20,025 nucleotides of DNA from a virus (IMGVR_UViG_3300032296_002121:1-20025), one strand, 5' to 3'. Shown: positions 1 through 7,223, counted from the first letter of the stretch. Made by a program: numbers and translations. Notes: generated by a model not told the origin, from the sequence alone.

Positions 1-528
1 ACTTGCAACTCCTCTTACACCCAAAGCACCAAGAACACCACCTAGATTTGGTTCAATGTGTCTTAATGGTCTATCCAAGATACCAAATGATGCAACTCTT
101 GCAGCTGCTTGAATTGGCATCAATGGATTATATAACTTAGTTTCATTAAAAGGCTGATATCCTTGTAGATATATTTGTTTCAACAAAAATTTAATACCAG
201 GATTTGACGCAGAATATTTTGTTACTCTGACAACATCAATTGCAGCTGAAGGTTGGAATGGTGCAAACTTAAGAGTAGAATTAAGTCCTCTATTTGCATC
301 ATTAATGTTTGTTACAATGTAAGGTTGATTTGCACCAAAAAATCCACCAGATTCACCTTCTGGATACGGACTGTACTTACTATATAAAATACTACTATTT
401 GGAGTAAATAACGTACTTAATTTATTTGCGTCTCTTTCATTTACTTCAGGAGGCAAAATCAAACCTGCACCTTGTATCTGTGCATTTGTCGTTGTTTCTG
501 GATTATTTAGATTTGTTGAATTTGCCAT
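1..528 (-). CDS. Putative tail/baseplate structural protein, partial (C-terminus beyond window)
   Basis: Reading leftward from an ATG at 526-528, the frame stays open for 176 codons to the window edge, so only the N-terminal part is present. The first ~40 residues look like a flexible, Asn/Thr-rich leader. Further on is a stretch with VVRVTKYSASNPGIKFLLKQ and then YNPL, a pattern I associate with uncharacterised tail or baseplate proteins of T4-like phages. This family memory is weak and no exact function is claimed. The start lies 4 bases past the tape measure stop, so the two are almost certainly co-transcribed. In T4 the tape measure gene 29 is followed by the tube-cap gene 48, which makes a baseplate or tube-end role reasonable by position only. 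There is no Shine-Dalgarno sequence before the ATG. Confidence 0.75.
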   Translation of the reverse strand, partial: MANSTNLNNPETTTNAQIQGAGLILPPEVNERDANKLSTLFTPNSSILYSKYSPYPEGESGGFFGANQPYIVTNINDANRGLNSTLKFAPFQPSAAIDVVRVTKYSASNPGIKFLLKQIYLQGYQPFNETKLYNPLMPIQAAARVASFGILDRPLRHIEPNLGGVLGALGVRGVAS

Positions 529-532
529 ATAA

Positions 533-3016
533 TTATGTTAAGCTTGTTTGCATTGCTACTCCACCTGAATCCAATCTGAATCCTACATTCTTAGAAATTC
601 CAGTGATCATCTTTTGACCATCTAAGTCAACATTTACTGATATGCTGCCAATACCTTCTTTGATGCCTTGTTTTATAGCTCCTATTATAGATGCTTGATT
701 AATAACACTTTCATTGGTAGCTACAACATTTGTAGTAACAGTTGGTATATTAGTTCCAACAGCATTATTAATTACACCATTAAATGTTGGCAGTGTTGCA
801 TTACTAGACATTTTTGAGATATTATCATATCCATTTTCAAATGGTTCAGTAATTGCATCTGATAAAGATGGACCAATTGACACAATTCCATCATATATGC
901 CAAGACCAATTTTTGATGGAGAATTGGCCATAAAACCACTTTTTTCCTTAATCCACTTAAAAGCATCTACAAATGGTTGTATGAGTGTGTCATATATTGC
1001 ATATCCAATAGCTTTTAATCCTCCCAATAAAAGTCCATCAGTACCAACAAATTCATCAAATCTAGTAATCAAATTATTTATTAACATAAATGCATTTATC
1101 ACCAGACCAATTGGCCCTAAAAATTTAGAAAATACACCAAAAAGCCCAGACATTTTACTAAATATACCAAGATTTTTACTAATCGTCATTGTCAATAAAC
1201 TAAATGATTTCATTAAAGATTTACCTCTGGACAGTGCTGTAATAAATATATTTATTGGTTTGATTATTAATAACCATGGACCCAATAATGATGTACTTGC
1301 CAATGTTATAAGTTTAATAAGTTGCAGAGCAGAAGGTAAAATTTTAGTTGTAAGTAATAACAAAGGTTCTACTATATCCATTACTGGCTTAGCTAATTCC
1401 ATCATCAATTGATTAAATTGATTTTGTAGTTGATTGATTCTTTCTTGGTTGGCTAGTTGTTTTAATCTAAGTTCTGCTTGTTTACCAAGATCTTTTGCTT
1501 CTACATCTCTCGCCCTCTTCATTTCTTGCATTTTATCCAATTGAGCCTTTTGTTCAACGGTACCATTCATTCTTATGTAATTAAGCTCTTTATCAGCTTG
1601 AATCATTTCTTGCAATTCAGTGACTGTTTTTCCTGATGCATCCGCAAATGCTTGTGCTTGGAATGGGTCCATTGCATCAAAATTCATGCTTTTTGCAATC
1701 TTTAAAATTTCTCTATTTGCATTAAGTGTGTCTTTTCTATAAGCTAATTCTCTTGCTCTTTGAAAAGAAATGTTTGTACCTAACAAAACACTAGCTTCTA
1801 TTTCAGAATTTATACTGGCGTTAAAATCCAATAATTTTTTAGCAGTATCCGCCATTTTTTGGAATGTTGTTCCCATTTGTCTAGCTTCAACTGTGCCTTT
1901 AATTAAATTTACTACTGAATTTCCTGTATAAATTCTTATATCATCAGATGCTTCTGCAACTTCTTTCATTACTTCAGGCAAAGGAACTCCAGCTGCATTT
2001 GCCATGTCTTTTGCAAAACCGATCATTCCTTTTTGAGATGCAACTGTACCTCTTGATATACTAGAAATTGTCTTTAAAAATTTTGCACTTTCTGCTTCAC
2101 TAATTCCAAGTTGCGCAGATAAAACAGATACATCTTTTACTAAATCTTTATTTACTGCAACCAACATATTAAATTCTTTACCAATTGCAGTAGTTGCCGC
2201 AACTACGCCGTCAAATGTAACTCCTAAATAAGCCAAGTCAATTGCAAGTGATTTAACATTTTTTTCTAAAACATCAAACTCACCTCTTAATAATCCAAAA
2301 CTTTTTCTGAGTGTAAATGATACTTTATCAAATTCTAAATACATCTTTACACCTTTAATGAGAACATCTTGTAAAGTTGGAACTGTACCTGATAAAAGTT
2401 TACCAAATTCACCCATACTACTCAAAGCCTCTCCAAAAATATTTTTAAATGCATCAGCAATAGCAGCATTTCTTTCTAATCTCGGTGTAACGTCTTCAAG
2501 TCCTTGTATTTGTTTATTTAAGTCATTGACAAGTTTACTTCCAATTTTAGACTGAGCAGTAATAGTTTTTAATTCAGCTCCACGCAAAACATTTTGAATT
2601 TTTAATTTTTCTATTGTATTTAAAAGTTCTGCATTATTTATTCCAGCACGTGCTCTTGCGGATTGTAATGATTTTATTTGAGCCTTAATAATCATTCCTT
2701 GTAACCTAGATTCTTCTCTTTTAAATTGAATTCCAATAGAATCCAAATATGAAGACTTAGATTTAATTTCATTAATTCTATTTTGAATTGATTCTTGTAA
2801 TTTTTGTGAAATTAAATATCTTTCTGCCAAATTTGAGTTTATTTTAGCATTATTAACTATATTTTTAAAATTATTGCTGAGTACATCTGTTTCTCTATTG
2901 ATTTTTGTAAATACATCTCTAAGTGATTGGCTTAAACTAGTTAAGTCTTTAACACTTTTTTCTAATTCATCAACATCACTTATTGAGACTGTCGGTTTTA
3001 CGGTTGGTGTTGCCAT
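533..3016 (-). CDS. Tail tape measure protein
   Basis: An 827-aa protein with the make-up of a tape measure, which sets tail length inside the tube and leaves during DNA injection. Residues ~15-190 are heptad-rich and probably coiled coil. The middle is helical. Residues ~575-690 hold a series of strongly hydrophobic segments (for example SLLGPWLLIIKPINIF and FLGPIGLVINAFMLINN). Then comes NSPSKIGLGIYDGI, a motif typical of the C-terminal part of tape measure proteins, and a closing beta-type segment with VNVDLDGQKM. T4 gp29 is 590 aa, so this predicts a longer tail if the usual length relation holds. The gene follows the gp26-like gene and its frameshift extension, the classical place for a tape measure gene after tail assembly chaperones. 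No Shine-Dalgarno sequence is visible. A TATATTTA element lies 14 bases before the ATG. Confidence 0.88.
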   Translation of the reverse strand: MATPTVKPTVSISDVDELEKSVKDLTSLSQSLRDVFTKINRETDVLSNNFKNIVNNAKINSNLAERYLISQKLQESIQNRINEIKSKSSYLDSIGIQFKREESRLQGMIIKAQIKSLQSARARAGINNAELLNTIEKLKIQNVLRGAELKTITAQSKIGSKLVNDLNKQIQGLEDVTPRLERNAAIADAFKNIFGEALSSMGEFGKLLSGTVPTLQDVLIKGVKMYLEFDKVSFTLRKSFGLLRGEFDVLEKNVKSLAIDLAYLGVTFDGVVAATTAIGKEFNMLVAVNKDLVKDVSVLSAQLGISEAESAKFLKTISSISRGTVASQKGMIGFAKDMANAAGVPLPEVMKEVAEASDDIRIYTGNSVVNLIKGTVEARQMGTTFQKMADTAKKLLDFNASINSEIEASVLLGTNISFQRARELAYRKDTLNANREILKIAKSMNFDAMDPFQAQAFADASGKTVTELQEMIQADKELNYIRMNGTVEQKAQLDKMQEMKRARDVEAKDLGKQAELRLKQLANQERINQLQNQFNQLMMELAKPVMDIVEPLLLLTTKILPSALQLIKLITLASTSLLGPWLLIIKPINIFITALSRGKSLMKSFSLLTMTISKNLGIFSKMSGLFGVFSKFLGPIGLVINAFMLINNLITRFDEFVGTDGLLLGGLKAIGYAIYDTLIQPFVDAFKWIKEKSGFMANSPSKIGLGIYDGIVSIGPSLSDAITEPFENGYDNISKMSSNATLPTFNGVINNAVGTNIPTVTTNVVATNESVINQASIIGAIKQGIKEGIGSISVNVDLDGQKMITGISKNVGFRLDSGGVAMQTSLT

Positions 3017-3056
3017 ATTTTATACAACAATAAATATATAAAATATGAACTTTAAA

Positions 3057-3269
3057 CTATCTTTTAATTGTTTTTGGAGATTCTTTTGAAGTGGATTTGT
3101 CCATTGCTTCTGCTTCTTTCATCTTTGTATCAGCCAATAACTTATAATAAAAGTTTCTCAAAAACACTGGTAAGTTGTAACCAATGTTTTGATCAAATGC
3201 ACCTTGAGAATAATAACCTAATTCAAATATCTGTTTATGTACAAACAGTTTATATTCAGTTGTTAGGCC
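3057..3269 (-). CDS. Frameshifted C-terminal extension of the gp26-like tail assembly protein
   Basis: Past the T-run near the end of the upstream gene, the +1 frame stays open for 70 codons to a TAG at 3057-3059. It encodes a convincing protein segment with GYYSQGAFDQNIGYNLPVFL then RNFYYKLLAD, followed by a charged Lys/Ser-rich tail. The frame has no ATG before the last third. It is closed upstream by a TGA at 3285-3287, so it is best explained as an extension made by ribosomal frameshifting. The joined protein would be about 343 aa (273 + 70). It sits between the gp26-like gene and the tape measure gene, like the G/GT frameshift pair of lambdoid phages. The alternative is a one-base homopolymer error in the sequence; a run of six T would give the same fusion in frame. 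Confidence 0.78.
   Translation of the reverse strand, partial: GLTTEYKLFVHKQIFELGYYSQGAFDQNIGYNLPVFLRNFYYKLLADTKMKEAEAMDKSTSKESPKTIKR
3231..3248 (-). other. Small hairpin downstream of the frameshift site
   Basis: The coding strand reads CTGTTTG-TACA-TAAACAG, a 7-bp stem (six Watson-Crick pairs and one G-U) with a 4-base loop. It starts 21 bases after the T-run. It is weak and further from the slip site than usual stimulators, so its role is uncertain. Confidence 0.3.
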
Positions 3270-4089
3270 AAAAAAATTGTACCGTCATCGGCACCTCCGA
3301 TCTATCTTCAGAGTTACAGTTAGGACATGTAAAATTAAATGTCATATCCAAATCAGGTGAATTTTGACGGATAAACTTTCTTAACTCAATACTATCTCTT
3401 GATAAGAGTTCAGTATCAACAAACTTTCTGATAAATGCTTTGTCAGTATTACCGTCAATTGATGTAATTACATGTTTCAATCTAGTAGTAATTTCTGCAC
3501 TTTGACCACCTTTGTTTAACTTAGATATAGATTTCAACTCATTTTCAATTTGTTGTTCTTCTAATGAAGTAGCCAATTTAACAGTAACTAACTTTTTTGA
3601 ATATGGAAGTGTGAAACTGATACTATTTTCTGATTTTGTAAATTTACTAAAGTCAAAATCTTTGTCTTTTAGTTCAGCTAAATTGATATCAATCTTTGAT
3701 TCTTCTCTACAATTCTTACAAACTACACCTACAGGACCATAACTATCACCATATGCCAATCTTCTTGCAGCAACATACAATGCATTTTTGTCACCAATCA
3801 ATATATTTTCAATCTTAATTGACTTATCAACAATCAAAGACTCAAGTAGTTTATCTAAAACAACACCTTTTTTGATAAGATTTTCACTGGTAAGAATATC
3901 TTCTTCCTTAGCAGTCATCATCTTTAACTCAACTTTGCCTGATGATAACGGATCATTTTCTTTATAAAAGAACCCTTTACTTGGTAATTCAATTACCTCA
4001 GTAGGAAATGTCACCTCTTGTTTTTGTGGGGGTGGGGGTGCTTGAAAAGATTGTGGTCTTGTAATTGGTACTGTGAAATTTTCTTCCAT
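3256..4089 (-). CDS. gp26/PF12322-like baseplate or tail assembly protein (frame-0 product)
   Basis: A 277-aa protein. Residues 34-39 are ELPSKG in a context (VIELPSKGFFY, then a KMMTAKEEDILTS stretch at ~56-68) typical of the T4 gp26-like baseplate family (PF12322). There are two Cys pairs, C124-X2-C127 and C255-X2-C258, which could form one zinc ribbon. T4 gp26 is 208 aa and acts in baseplate hub assembly. The position two cistrons after the tail tube gene and directly before the tape measure gene fits a tail assembly chaperone. Its 3' end overlaps the open frame of a 70-codon extension through a T7 run, so two products (277 and ~343 aa) are expected if frameshifting occurs. The N-terminus is Pro/Gln-rich. 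The leader lacks a Shine-Dalgarno sequence. The family call is from motif memory, not a search. Confidence 0.8.
   Translation of the reverse strand: MEENFTVPITRPQSFQAPPPPQKQEVTFPTEVIELPSKGFFYKENDPLSSGKVELKMMTAKEEDILTSENLIKKGVVLDKLLESLIVDKSIKIENILIGDKNALYVAARRLAYGDSYGPVGVVCKNCREESKIDINLAELKDKDFDFSKFTKSENSISFTLPYSKKLVTVKLATSLEEQQIENELKSISKLNKGGQSAEITTRLKHVITSIDGNTDKAFIRKFVDTELLSRDSIELRKFIRQNSPDLDMTFNFTCPNCNSEDRSEVPMTVQFFWPNN
3270..3276 (-). promoter_or_regulatory. Candidate frameshift site (T7 run)
   Basis: The coding strand reads CAATTTTTTTGGCC, with frame-0 codons CAA TTT TTT TGG. A Phe-tRNA in the P site could re-pair one base forward or two bases back on the T-run, and either move enters the frame of the 70-codon extension. 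Without the shift, translation ends five codons after the second TTT, at the TGA at 3256-3258. The direction (+1 or -2) cannot be decided here; it would change the product by one Phe. Confidence 0.6.
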
Positions 4090-4147
4090 AAAATGTATAA
4101 CTTGTACACATATATATAAAAGAATCTAAATATTTGATTTATTTTAT

Positions 4148-5095
4148 TTAAATTGATACCGCAGACAATTCTTTTTGAGCAGCAGATAAGTATACTTTAG
4201 CTTGTTTTACTTCTTCTTCTGCACTTTTAACTGCATCTTGAGCATCTTTTCTTTGTTTTGCTAAATCAGCCGCATCTGTTTGTTCTTTAACTTCAGTAGG
4301 TGGTGTTGCACTCTTTACATCTGTTGATGTTACTTGAGTTTTAGATAAATTGGATAATCTAACTTTTGCAGCTTTTAACTTTTCTTCTTTTGCTCTTAAT
4401 TCAGCTCTTCTTTGATTAACAAAAGCTGCTTTTGTTTTTTTTGTAGTATCTTTGATTGCGTCTTCTTTTAGAATAGAAATTATTCTTTTCAATTTAGATT
4501 CAATGCTTTCATTGACTTTATTGTACTTAAACTTCTGTGTCAAATCTTTAAATAAAGCAATATCATACCATCCAAAGATAAATCTAAAAAACTGTTCTTT
4601 TTGTGCGTCTGTATATTTGTCTGATCCCAACATTTGTCTTACGGCGGTACCGCTTAAAATTCTACCATCAACCATGGTTTGACTTTCTGGTATGATCAGT
4701 ACATATCCACTTTTACTAAGAGGGTCTAATTGATTTGTGTCTCCTTTGAATGACTTGAAATAACCGCCTTGATCTACTTTTAATCTTTCTGCATCTTTTT
4801 GACCCAACGCAAATATTACACTAGTCTTATCTGGATCATACTTCTGTGTAATTTCTAATGATTTGTAGGGACTCTTTGTTTGTACAATGTGATCAGGTGC
4901 CACACCATGTCTTACCCAGATTTGTTGTTTTTCACCAAATGTAAGTGGAGAATCTGGTAGTTCTACTTTACCGCTTGTAGAAACGTAAGTGTCATTTCCA
5001 GTTATTGACTTTAAAAAATTAAAGGCATTTAAATGACCTCTGTGTGGTGGGTGAAATCTACCAGGATATATTCCAATTACGCTTTTCAAGTTCAT
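4148..5095 (-). CDS. Cytidylyltransferase-like (HxGH) nucleotidyltransferase with C-terminal coiled coil
   Basis: A 315-aa protein. Residues 1-~185 are a nucleotidyltransferase of the HxGH superfamily (NMN adenylyltransferase, FAD synthetase and cytidylyltransferase relatives). They show GRFHPPHRGH at 12-21 with the H18-x-G-H21 signature, and ILSGTAVR at 146-153, equivalent to the ISSTxxR nucleotide-binding motif. Such enzymes transfer AMP or CMP from a nucleotide triphosphate to a phosphate acceptor. Residues ~205-315 are Lys/Glu/Ala-rich, heptad-like and probably coiled coil, which simple NadM or RibF enzymes lack. The gene sits in the tail module between the tail tube terminator and the gp26-like gene, which is unusual for a salvage enzyme. 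The substrate cannot be told from sequence. Catalytic motifs look intact, so activity is likely. Confidence 0.82.
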   Translation of the reverse strand: MNLKSVIGIYPGRFHPPHRGHLNAFNFLKSITGNDTYVSTSGKVELPDSPLTFGEKQQIWVRHGVAPDHIVQTKSPYKSLEITQKYDPDKTSVIFALGQKDAERLKVDQGGYFKSFKGDTNQLDPLSKSGYVLIIPESQTMVDGRILSGTAVRQMLGSDKYTDAQKEQFFRFIFGWYDIALFKDLTQKFKYNKVNESIESKLKRIISILKEDAIKDTTKKTKAAFVNQRRAELRAKEEKLKAAKVRLSNLSKTQVTSTDVKSATPPTEVKEQTDAADLAKQRKDAQDAVKSAEEEVKQAKVYLSAAQKELSAVSI

Positions 5096-5131
5096 GTTAT
5101 ATAAATATAGTACTTAATTGTTAATGTACAT
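5096..5131 (-). promoter_or_regulatory. Candidate promoter after the tail tube terminator
   Basis: The genes from 5095 leftward follow a strong terminator, so a new start is expected in this short gap. It holds TATATTTATA on the coding strand at 5109-5100, ending five bases before the ATG. The same core occurs before the tail tube and tape measure genes. If it is a -10/-7 type box, the mRNA leader would be very short or absent. No -35 element was recognised. Confidence 0.35.
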
Positions 5132-5161
5132 AAAAAAACTCCTTGTTTTATCAAGGAGTTT
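5132..5161 (-). terminator. Rho-independent terminator after the tail tube gene
   Basis: Read on the minus strand, AAACTCCTTG pairs perfectly with CAAGGAGTTT (10-bp stem at 5161-5152 and 5145-5136) around a 6-base loop, ATAAAA. It runs straight into seven T (5138-5132). It begins 25 bases after the tail tube stop and is the clearest terminator in the window. It lets the highly needed tail tube mRNA end separately from the assembly genes further left. Confidence 0.9.
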
Positions 5162-5186
5162 AAAAAGGATAAATGTTTTGTTTTTA

Positions 5187-5678
5187 TTAGTATTGTAGAA
5201 TACAGTAATCTACAGATAGAGTCAAATTAATAGTTGCTGGATCACCACTATCAGTCCAGTCCATTTCACCAAAGTCAGCACTGGTGATGAATGCACCTTT
5301 TAGTGTCCATTCTTCTACTTTATCACCTACTGGACCTAGAACGTTTACGGTTAGATCTTTCTTATAGAAGTCACTATAACCGTCACGGCCAGTTACAGAT
5401 TCATGGCTCAAACGTACCCATTCCATTACTGCTTGAGCACCAGATGGTACAATTGGATCATATAGTTCCATTGTAATGTTATCCCATGTGGTTTTACCTT
5501 TGTAGTAACGTTGGATGTTGATGTGATCCAAAGTCTTCTTTTCACTTGTTACTGTTGGTCTCTTGACTTTTCTAATCAAGAAGCTTGGAACACCATCACA
5601 GTACAAAAGAAACCTATTTTTAACTTTAGGTTCAAATTGTGTGAAGAATATTTCGTTGGAATTTAGTAAATCTGCCAT
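5187..5678 (-). CDS. Tail tube protein, T4 gp19-like
   Basis: A 163-aa protein, exactly the length of T4 gp19, with the features of the phage T4 gp19 tube family (PF06841). These are an N-terminal segment ending in a hydrophobic FLIRKVKRP strand, a WDNITMELYDP strand, and a C-terminal half with WTLKGAFITSADFGEMDW then a final hydrophobic beta strand (INLTLSVDYCILQY). Stacked hexameric rings of such proteins form the inner tube of contractile tails. The gene has the best Shine-Dalgarno-like leader in the window (AAGGA, 10 bases before ATG), a TATATTTATA element 31 bases upstream, and its own strong terminator, as expected for an abundant structural protein. In T4 the portal gene 20 follows gene 19; here it does not. 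Confidence 0.92.
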   Translation of the reverse strand: MADLLNSNEIFFTQFEPKVKNRFLLYCDGVPSFLIRKVKRPTVTSEKKTLDHINIQRYYKGKTTWDNITMELYDPIVPSGAQAVMEWVRLSHESVTGRDGYSDFYKKDLTVNVLGPVGDKVEEWTLKGAFITSADFGEMDWTDSGDPATINLTLSVDYCILQY

Positions 5679-5747
5679 ATTTTTTTTATCCTTAAATAAG
5701 TTTCTATTCTATAAATATAATGAAGAATTTGTTTTTATATAAATTTT
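5679..5747 (-). promoter_or_regulatory. Leader and candidate promoter of the tail tube gene
   Basis: This 69-base gap before the tail tube gene holds TATATTTATA on the coding strand at 5719-5710 and AAGGATAAAAAAAAT directly before the ATG. The AAGGA is a plausible ribosome binding site with a long A-rich spacer, a rarity in this window. The AT element matches those before the genes starting at 5095 and 3016. Promoter function is inferred from this recurrence. Confidence 0.4.
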
Positions 5748-6431
5748 TCATGATTCTTTCAAACTAGCCTTTTTATCAAACATTTGATTGATACCATTTT
5801 TGAGTTTGTCTAGATGACCTCTTGATCTTAATACTTTAAAAACAATATTCTCAGTACTAAATTCACCAGACTTGTTTAACCCAACTTCTCTCATATCATA
5901 CAAATCTTTCAAAACTTTCTTTAACTTAACTAAACTTTCAGATTCTAGTGCATTTTTAATTTTCAACACCATATCACTGTATTTTTGTTGAATTTGATCT
6001 TTATCCAATTCAAAATTCTCTTTCTTTGGTTCAGTTACCCATTTGTTGTTTAACAATGAATAAACGCCAGTAGATCTGTTTTTCTTAGAAACGTCTTGGA
6101 TATACACTTCAACGTTAAATCCTTTAACGTGAATATCATGATCTTCATTCCATTTACCTTTAATGGCATTTACCATCTTTTCAACCATTTCCACATCTTC
6201 AGATACATCTTTGAAATCTATGACTATATGAATATCAACGTCACTAAAATCTGACCAGTTGTAATTTGCGCTACTACCAACCATTATAATATCTTTAACT
6301 GGAGCGGTTAATTCTGTATCCTTGTAAAAGGATTGTCCTATAGACTTTAAAGATTCAGCTACATCTGGTTTTAGTGTTAAATTATCCCAAAGCGCTGGAT
6401 TAAGAGTGTTGTTATATATTCTTACTTTCAT
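5748..6431 (-). CDS. Polymerase-beta-type nucleotidyltransferase domain protein
   Basis: A 227-aa protein with the minimal nucleotidyltransferase signature at residues 52-71: G52-S53, then SDFSDVDIHIVID with acids D64 and D66. A possible third acid lies in FNVEVYI at ~105-111 (E108). The fold transfers a nucleotide to a protein, RNA or small molecule, and relatives include MNT-type antitoxins and tRNA or drug nucleotidyltransferases. Residues ~140-227 are helical and charged. The ATG overlaps the upstream HAD gene stop as ATGA (6428-6431), so the two are translationally coupled and probably work together. I know similar genes in phages only as unassigned; the substrate is unknown. No partner resembling a HEPN toxin was seen beside it. 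Confidence 0.8.
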   Translation of the reverse strand: MKVRIYNNTLNPALWDNLTLKPDVAESLKSIGQSFYKDTELTAPVKDIIMVGSSANYNWSDFSDVDIHIVIDFKDVSEDVEMVEKMVNAIKGKWNEDHDIHVKGFNVEVYIQDVSKKNRSTGVYSLLNNKWVTEPKKENFELDKDQIQQKYSDMVLKIKNALESESLVKLKKVLKDLYDMREVGLNKSGEFSTENIVFKVLRSRGHLDKLKNGINQMFDKKASLKES

Positions 6432-7063
6432 ATATTAGAATAACTATAACCAAATGCTTCTGGCAATTGATTTATTAACAATTGTAAATCAGATAATGTA
6501 CTTGCTGCATTTGTATGTATGATTCCTTTGCCACCAGCAGCTTCAAATGATTCTATATTTTTAGGCAAATCATCAATTAAGCAGCTATTTGGTTTAGCAA
6601 ATCTACCTTTTCCTCTACCTGAGCCACTGAAGTTAACTTTTAAACCTGACCAATGGTTGCTTAACCACTGTAATTTCCCTTTTTCTATATTTCTAATGAT
6701 ATCTTTAGCTTCTTCTCTTGGGTGATTTTTAAGAATCCAATTACCACTAGTGCTTGTTAGTACTTGTAGATCCAGATTATTATCATTGACAATTTTAACT
6801 ATACCAGCTTTAAGTTGATCAAAATCAGGCATTTTTTGCATGCTTGACCAAAATACTTCACCTTTATCAGCAATAGCATCCCAAAACTTTAAAGTACCAT
6901 ATTGTGATTCAAATTCTTTAGGTGATGATCCTATCATTTGGTTGAATTGTAAATCAAAATTACACATTACACCGTCCATGTCACAAAATAAAATAAATGG
7001 TTCAGATTGCTCCAGGAGGTTAGCATCCCAAACTTCAGGTAAAAGCGCTTTAAGCTTGATCAT
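6428..7063 (-). CDS. HAD-superfamily phosphatase, 5'-nucleotidase-like
   Basis: A 211-aa protein with all four HAD motifs. Motif I is FCDMDGVMCNF (D28 nucleophile, D30 acid/base), motif II is LTSTS around 102-106, motif III is probably K157 in GRFAK, and motif IV is LIDDLP with D164/D165. The size, the DMDGV form and the short cap resemble 5'(3')-deoxyribonucleotidases, which remove phosphate from (d)NMPs, but the substrate is not provable. Its stop overlaps the start of the nucleotidyltransferase gene (ATGA), which suggests a coupled pair. The leader has no Shine-Dalgarno sequence. It has GATATTTA seven bases before the ATG and, oddly, ACCTCCT, which is anti-Shine-Dalgarno in sense. Confidence 0.82.
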   Translation of the reverse strand: MIKLKALLPEVWDANLLEQSEPFILFCDMDGVMCNFDLQFNQMIGSSPKEFESQYGTLKFWDAIADKGEVFWSSMQKMPDFDQLKAGIVKIVNDNNLDLQVLTSTSGNWILKNHPREEAKDIIRNIEKGKLQWLSNHWSGLKVNFSGSGRGKGRFAKPNSCLIDDLPKNIESFEAAGGKGIIHTNAASTLSDLQLLINQLPEAFGYSYSNI

Positions 7064-7223
7064 AATAAAATAAATATCAGGAGGTTAAAATAAGTTGACT
7101 TAAATGTATAAAAAGCATATATTAAAAGCGCAACATTTATATATAAAAAAGCATTAAGCATTTATTATAATAATTAAGTAACCGCAATATAAAAAGCGCA
7201 GCGCACCTGATAATTGTAAAAGT
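7064..7223 (-). other. 160-base AT-rich intergenic region with degenerate short repeats
   Basis: The longest gap in the tail half of the window. No gene was seen; the longest candidate, starting at 7104 on the plus strand, has 16 codons and no recognisable make-up. Four related minus-strand patches of the form TGC(GC)TTTTnATA lie near 7191-7200, 7145-7153, 7124-7132 and 7110-7117. A GCGCTGCGC followed by five T (7204-7191) lies 20 bases after the stop of the upstream gene and could be a very weak terminator. A TATAAT (7169-7164) lacks a good -35 partner. It probably carries the promoter of the HAD-nucleotidyltransferase pair. Confidence 0.35.

Noticed and set aside
714-1412. 232-codon plus-strand open frame
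   Set aside because: It lies entirely antisense to the hydrophobic part of the tape measure gene, has no recognisable domain, and its hydrophobic look comes from complementing that region.
3068-3367. 99-codon plus-strand open frame over the frameshift region
   Set aside because: Both minus-strand frames there encode convincing conserved-looking protein; the plus frame is hydrophobic filler with no upstream signal.
5100-5717. TATAAATA at 5100-5107 and 5710-5717 as T4-type late promoters
   Set aside because: They point rightward, antisense to the genes on both sides. The sense-strand reading is TATATTTA, reported separately as a different candidate element. Sense TATAAATA occurs only inside genes (near 9678 and 17093).
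7079-7151. Plus-strand mini-gene with AGGAGG before an ATG at 7104
   Set aside because: The AGGAGG is about 19 bases from the ATG, the frame has only 16 codons of Lys/His/Tyr-rich sequence, and the region is antisense to the operon.
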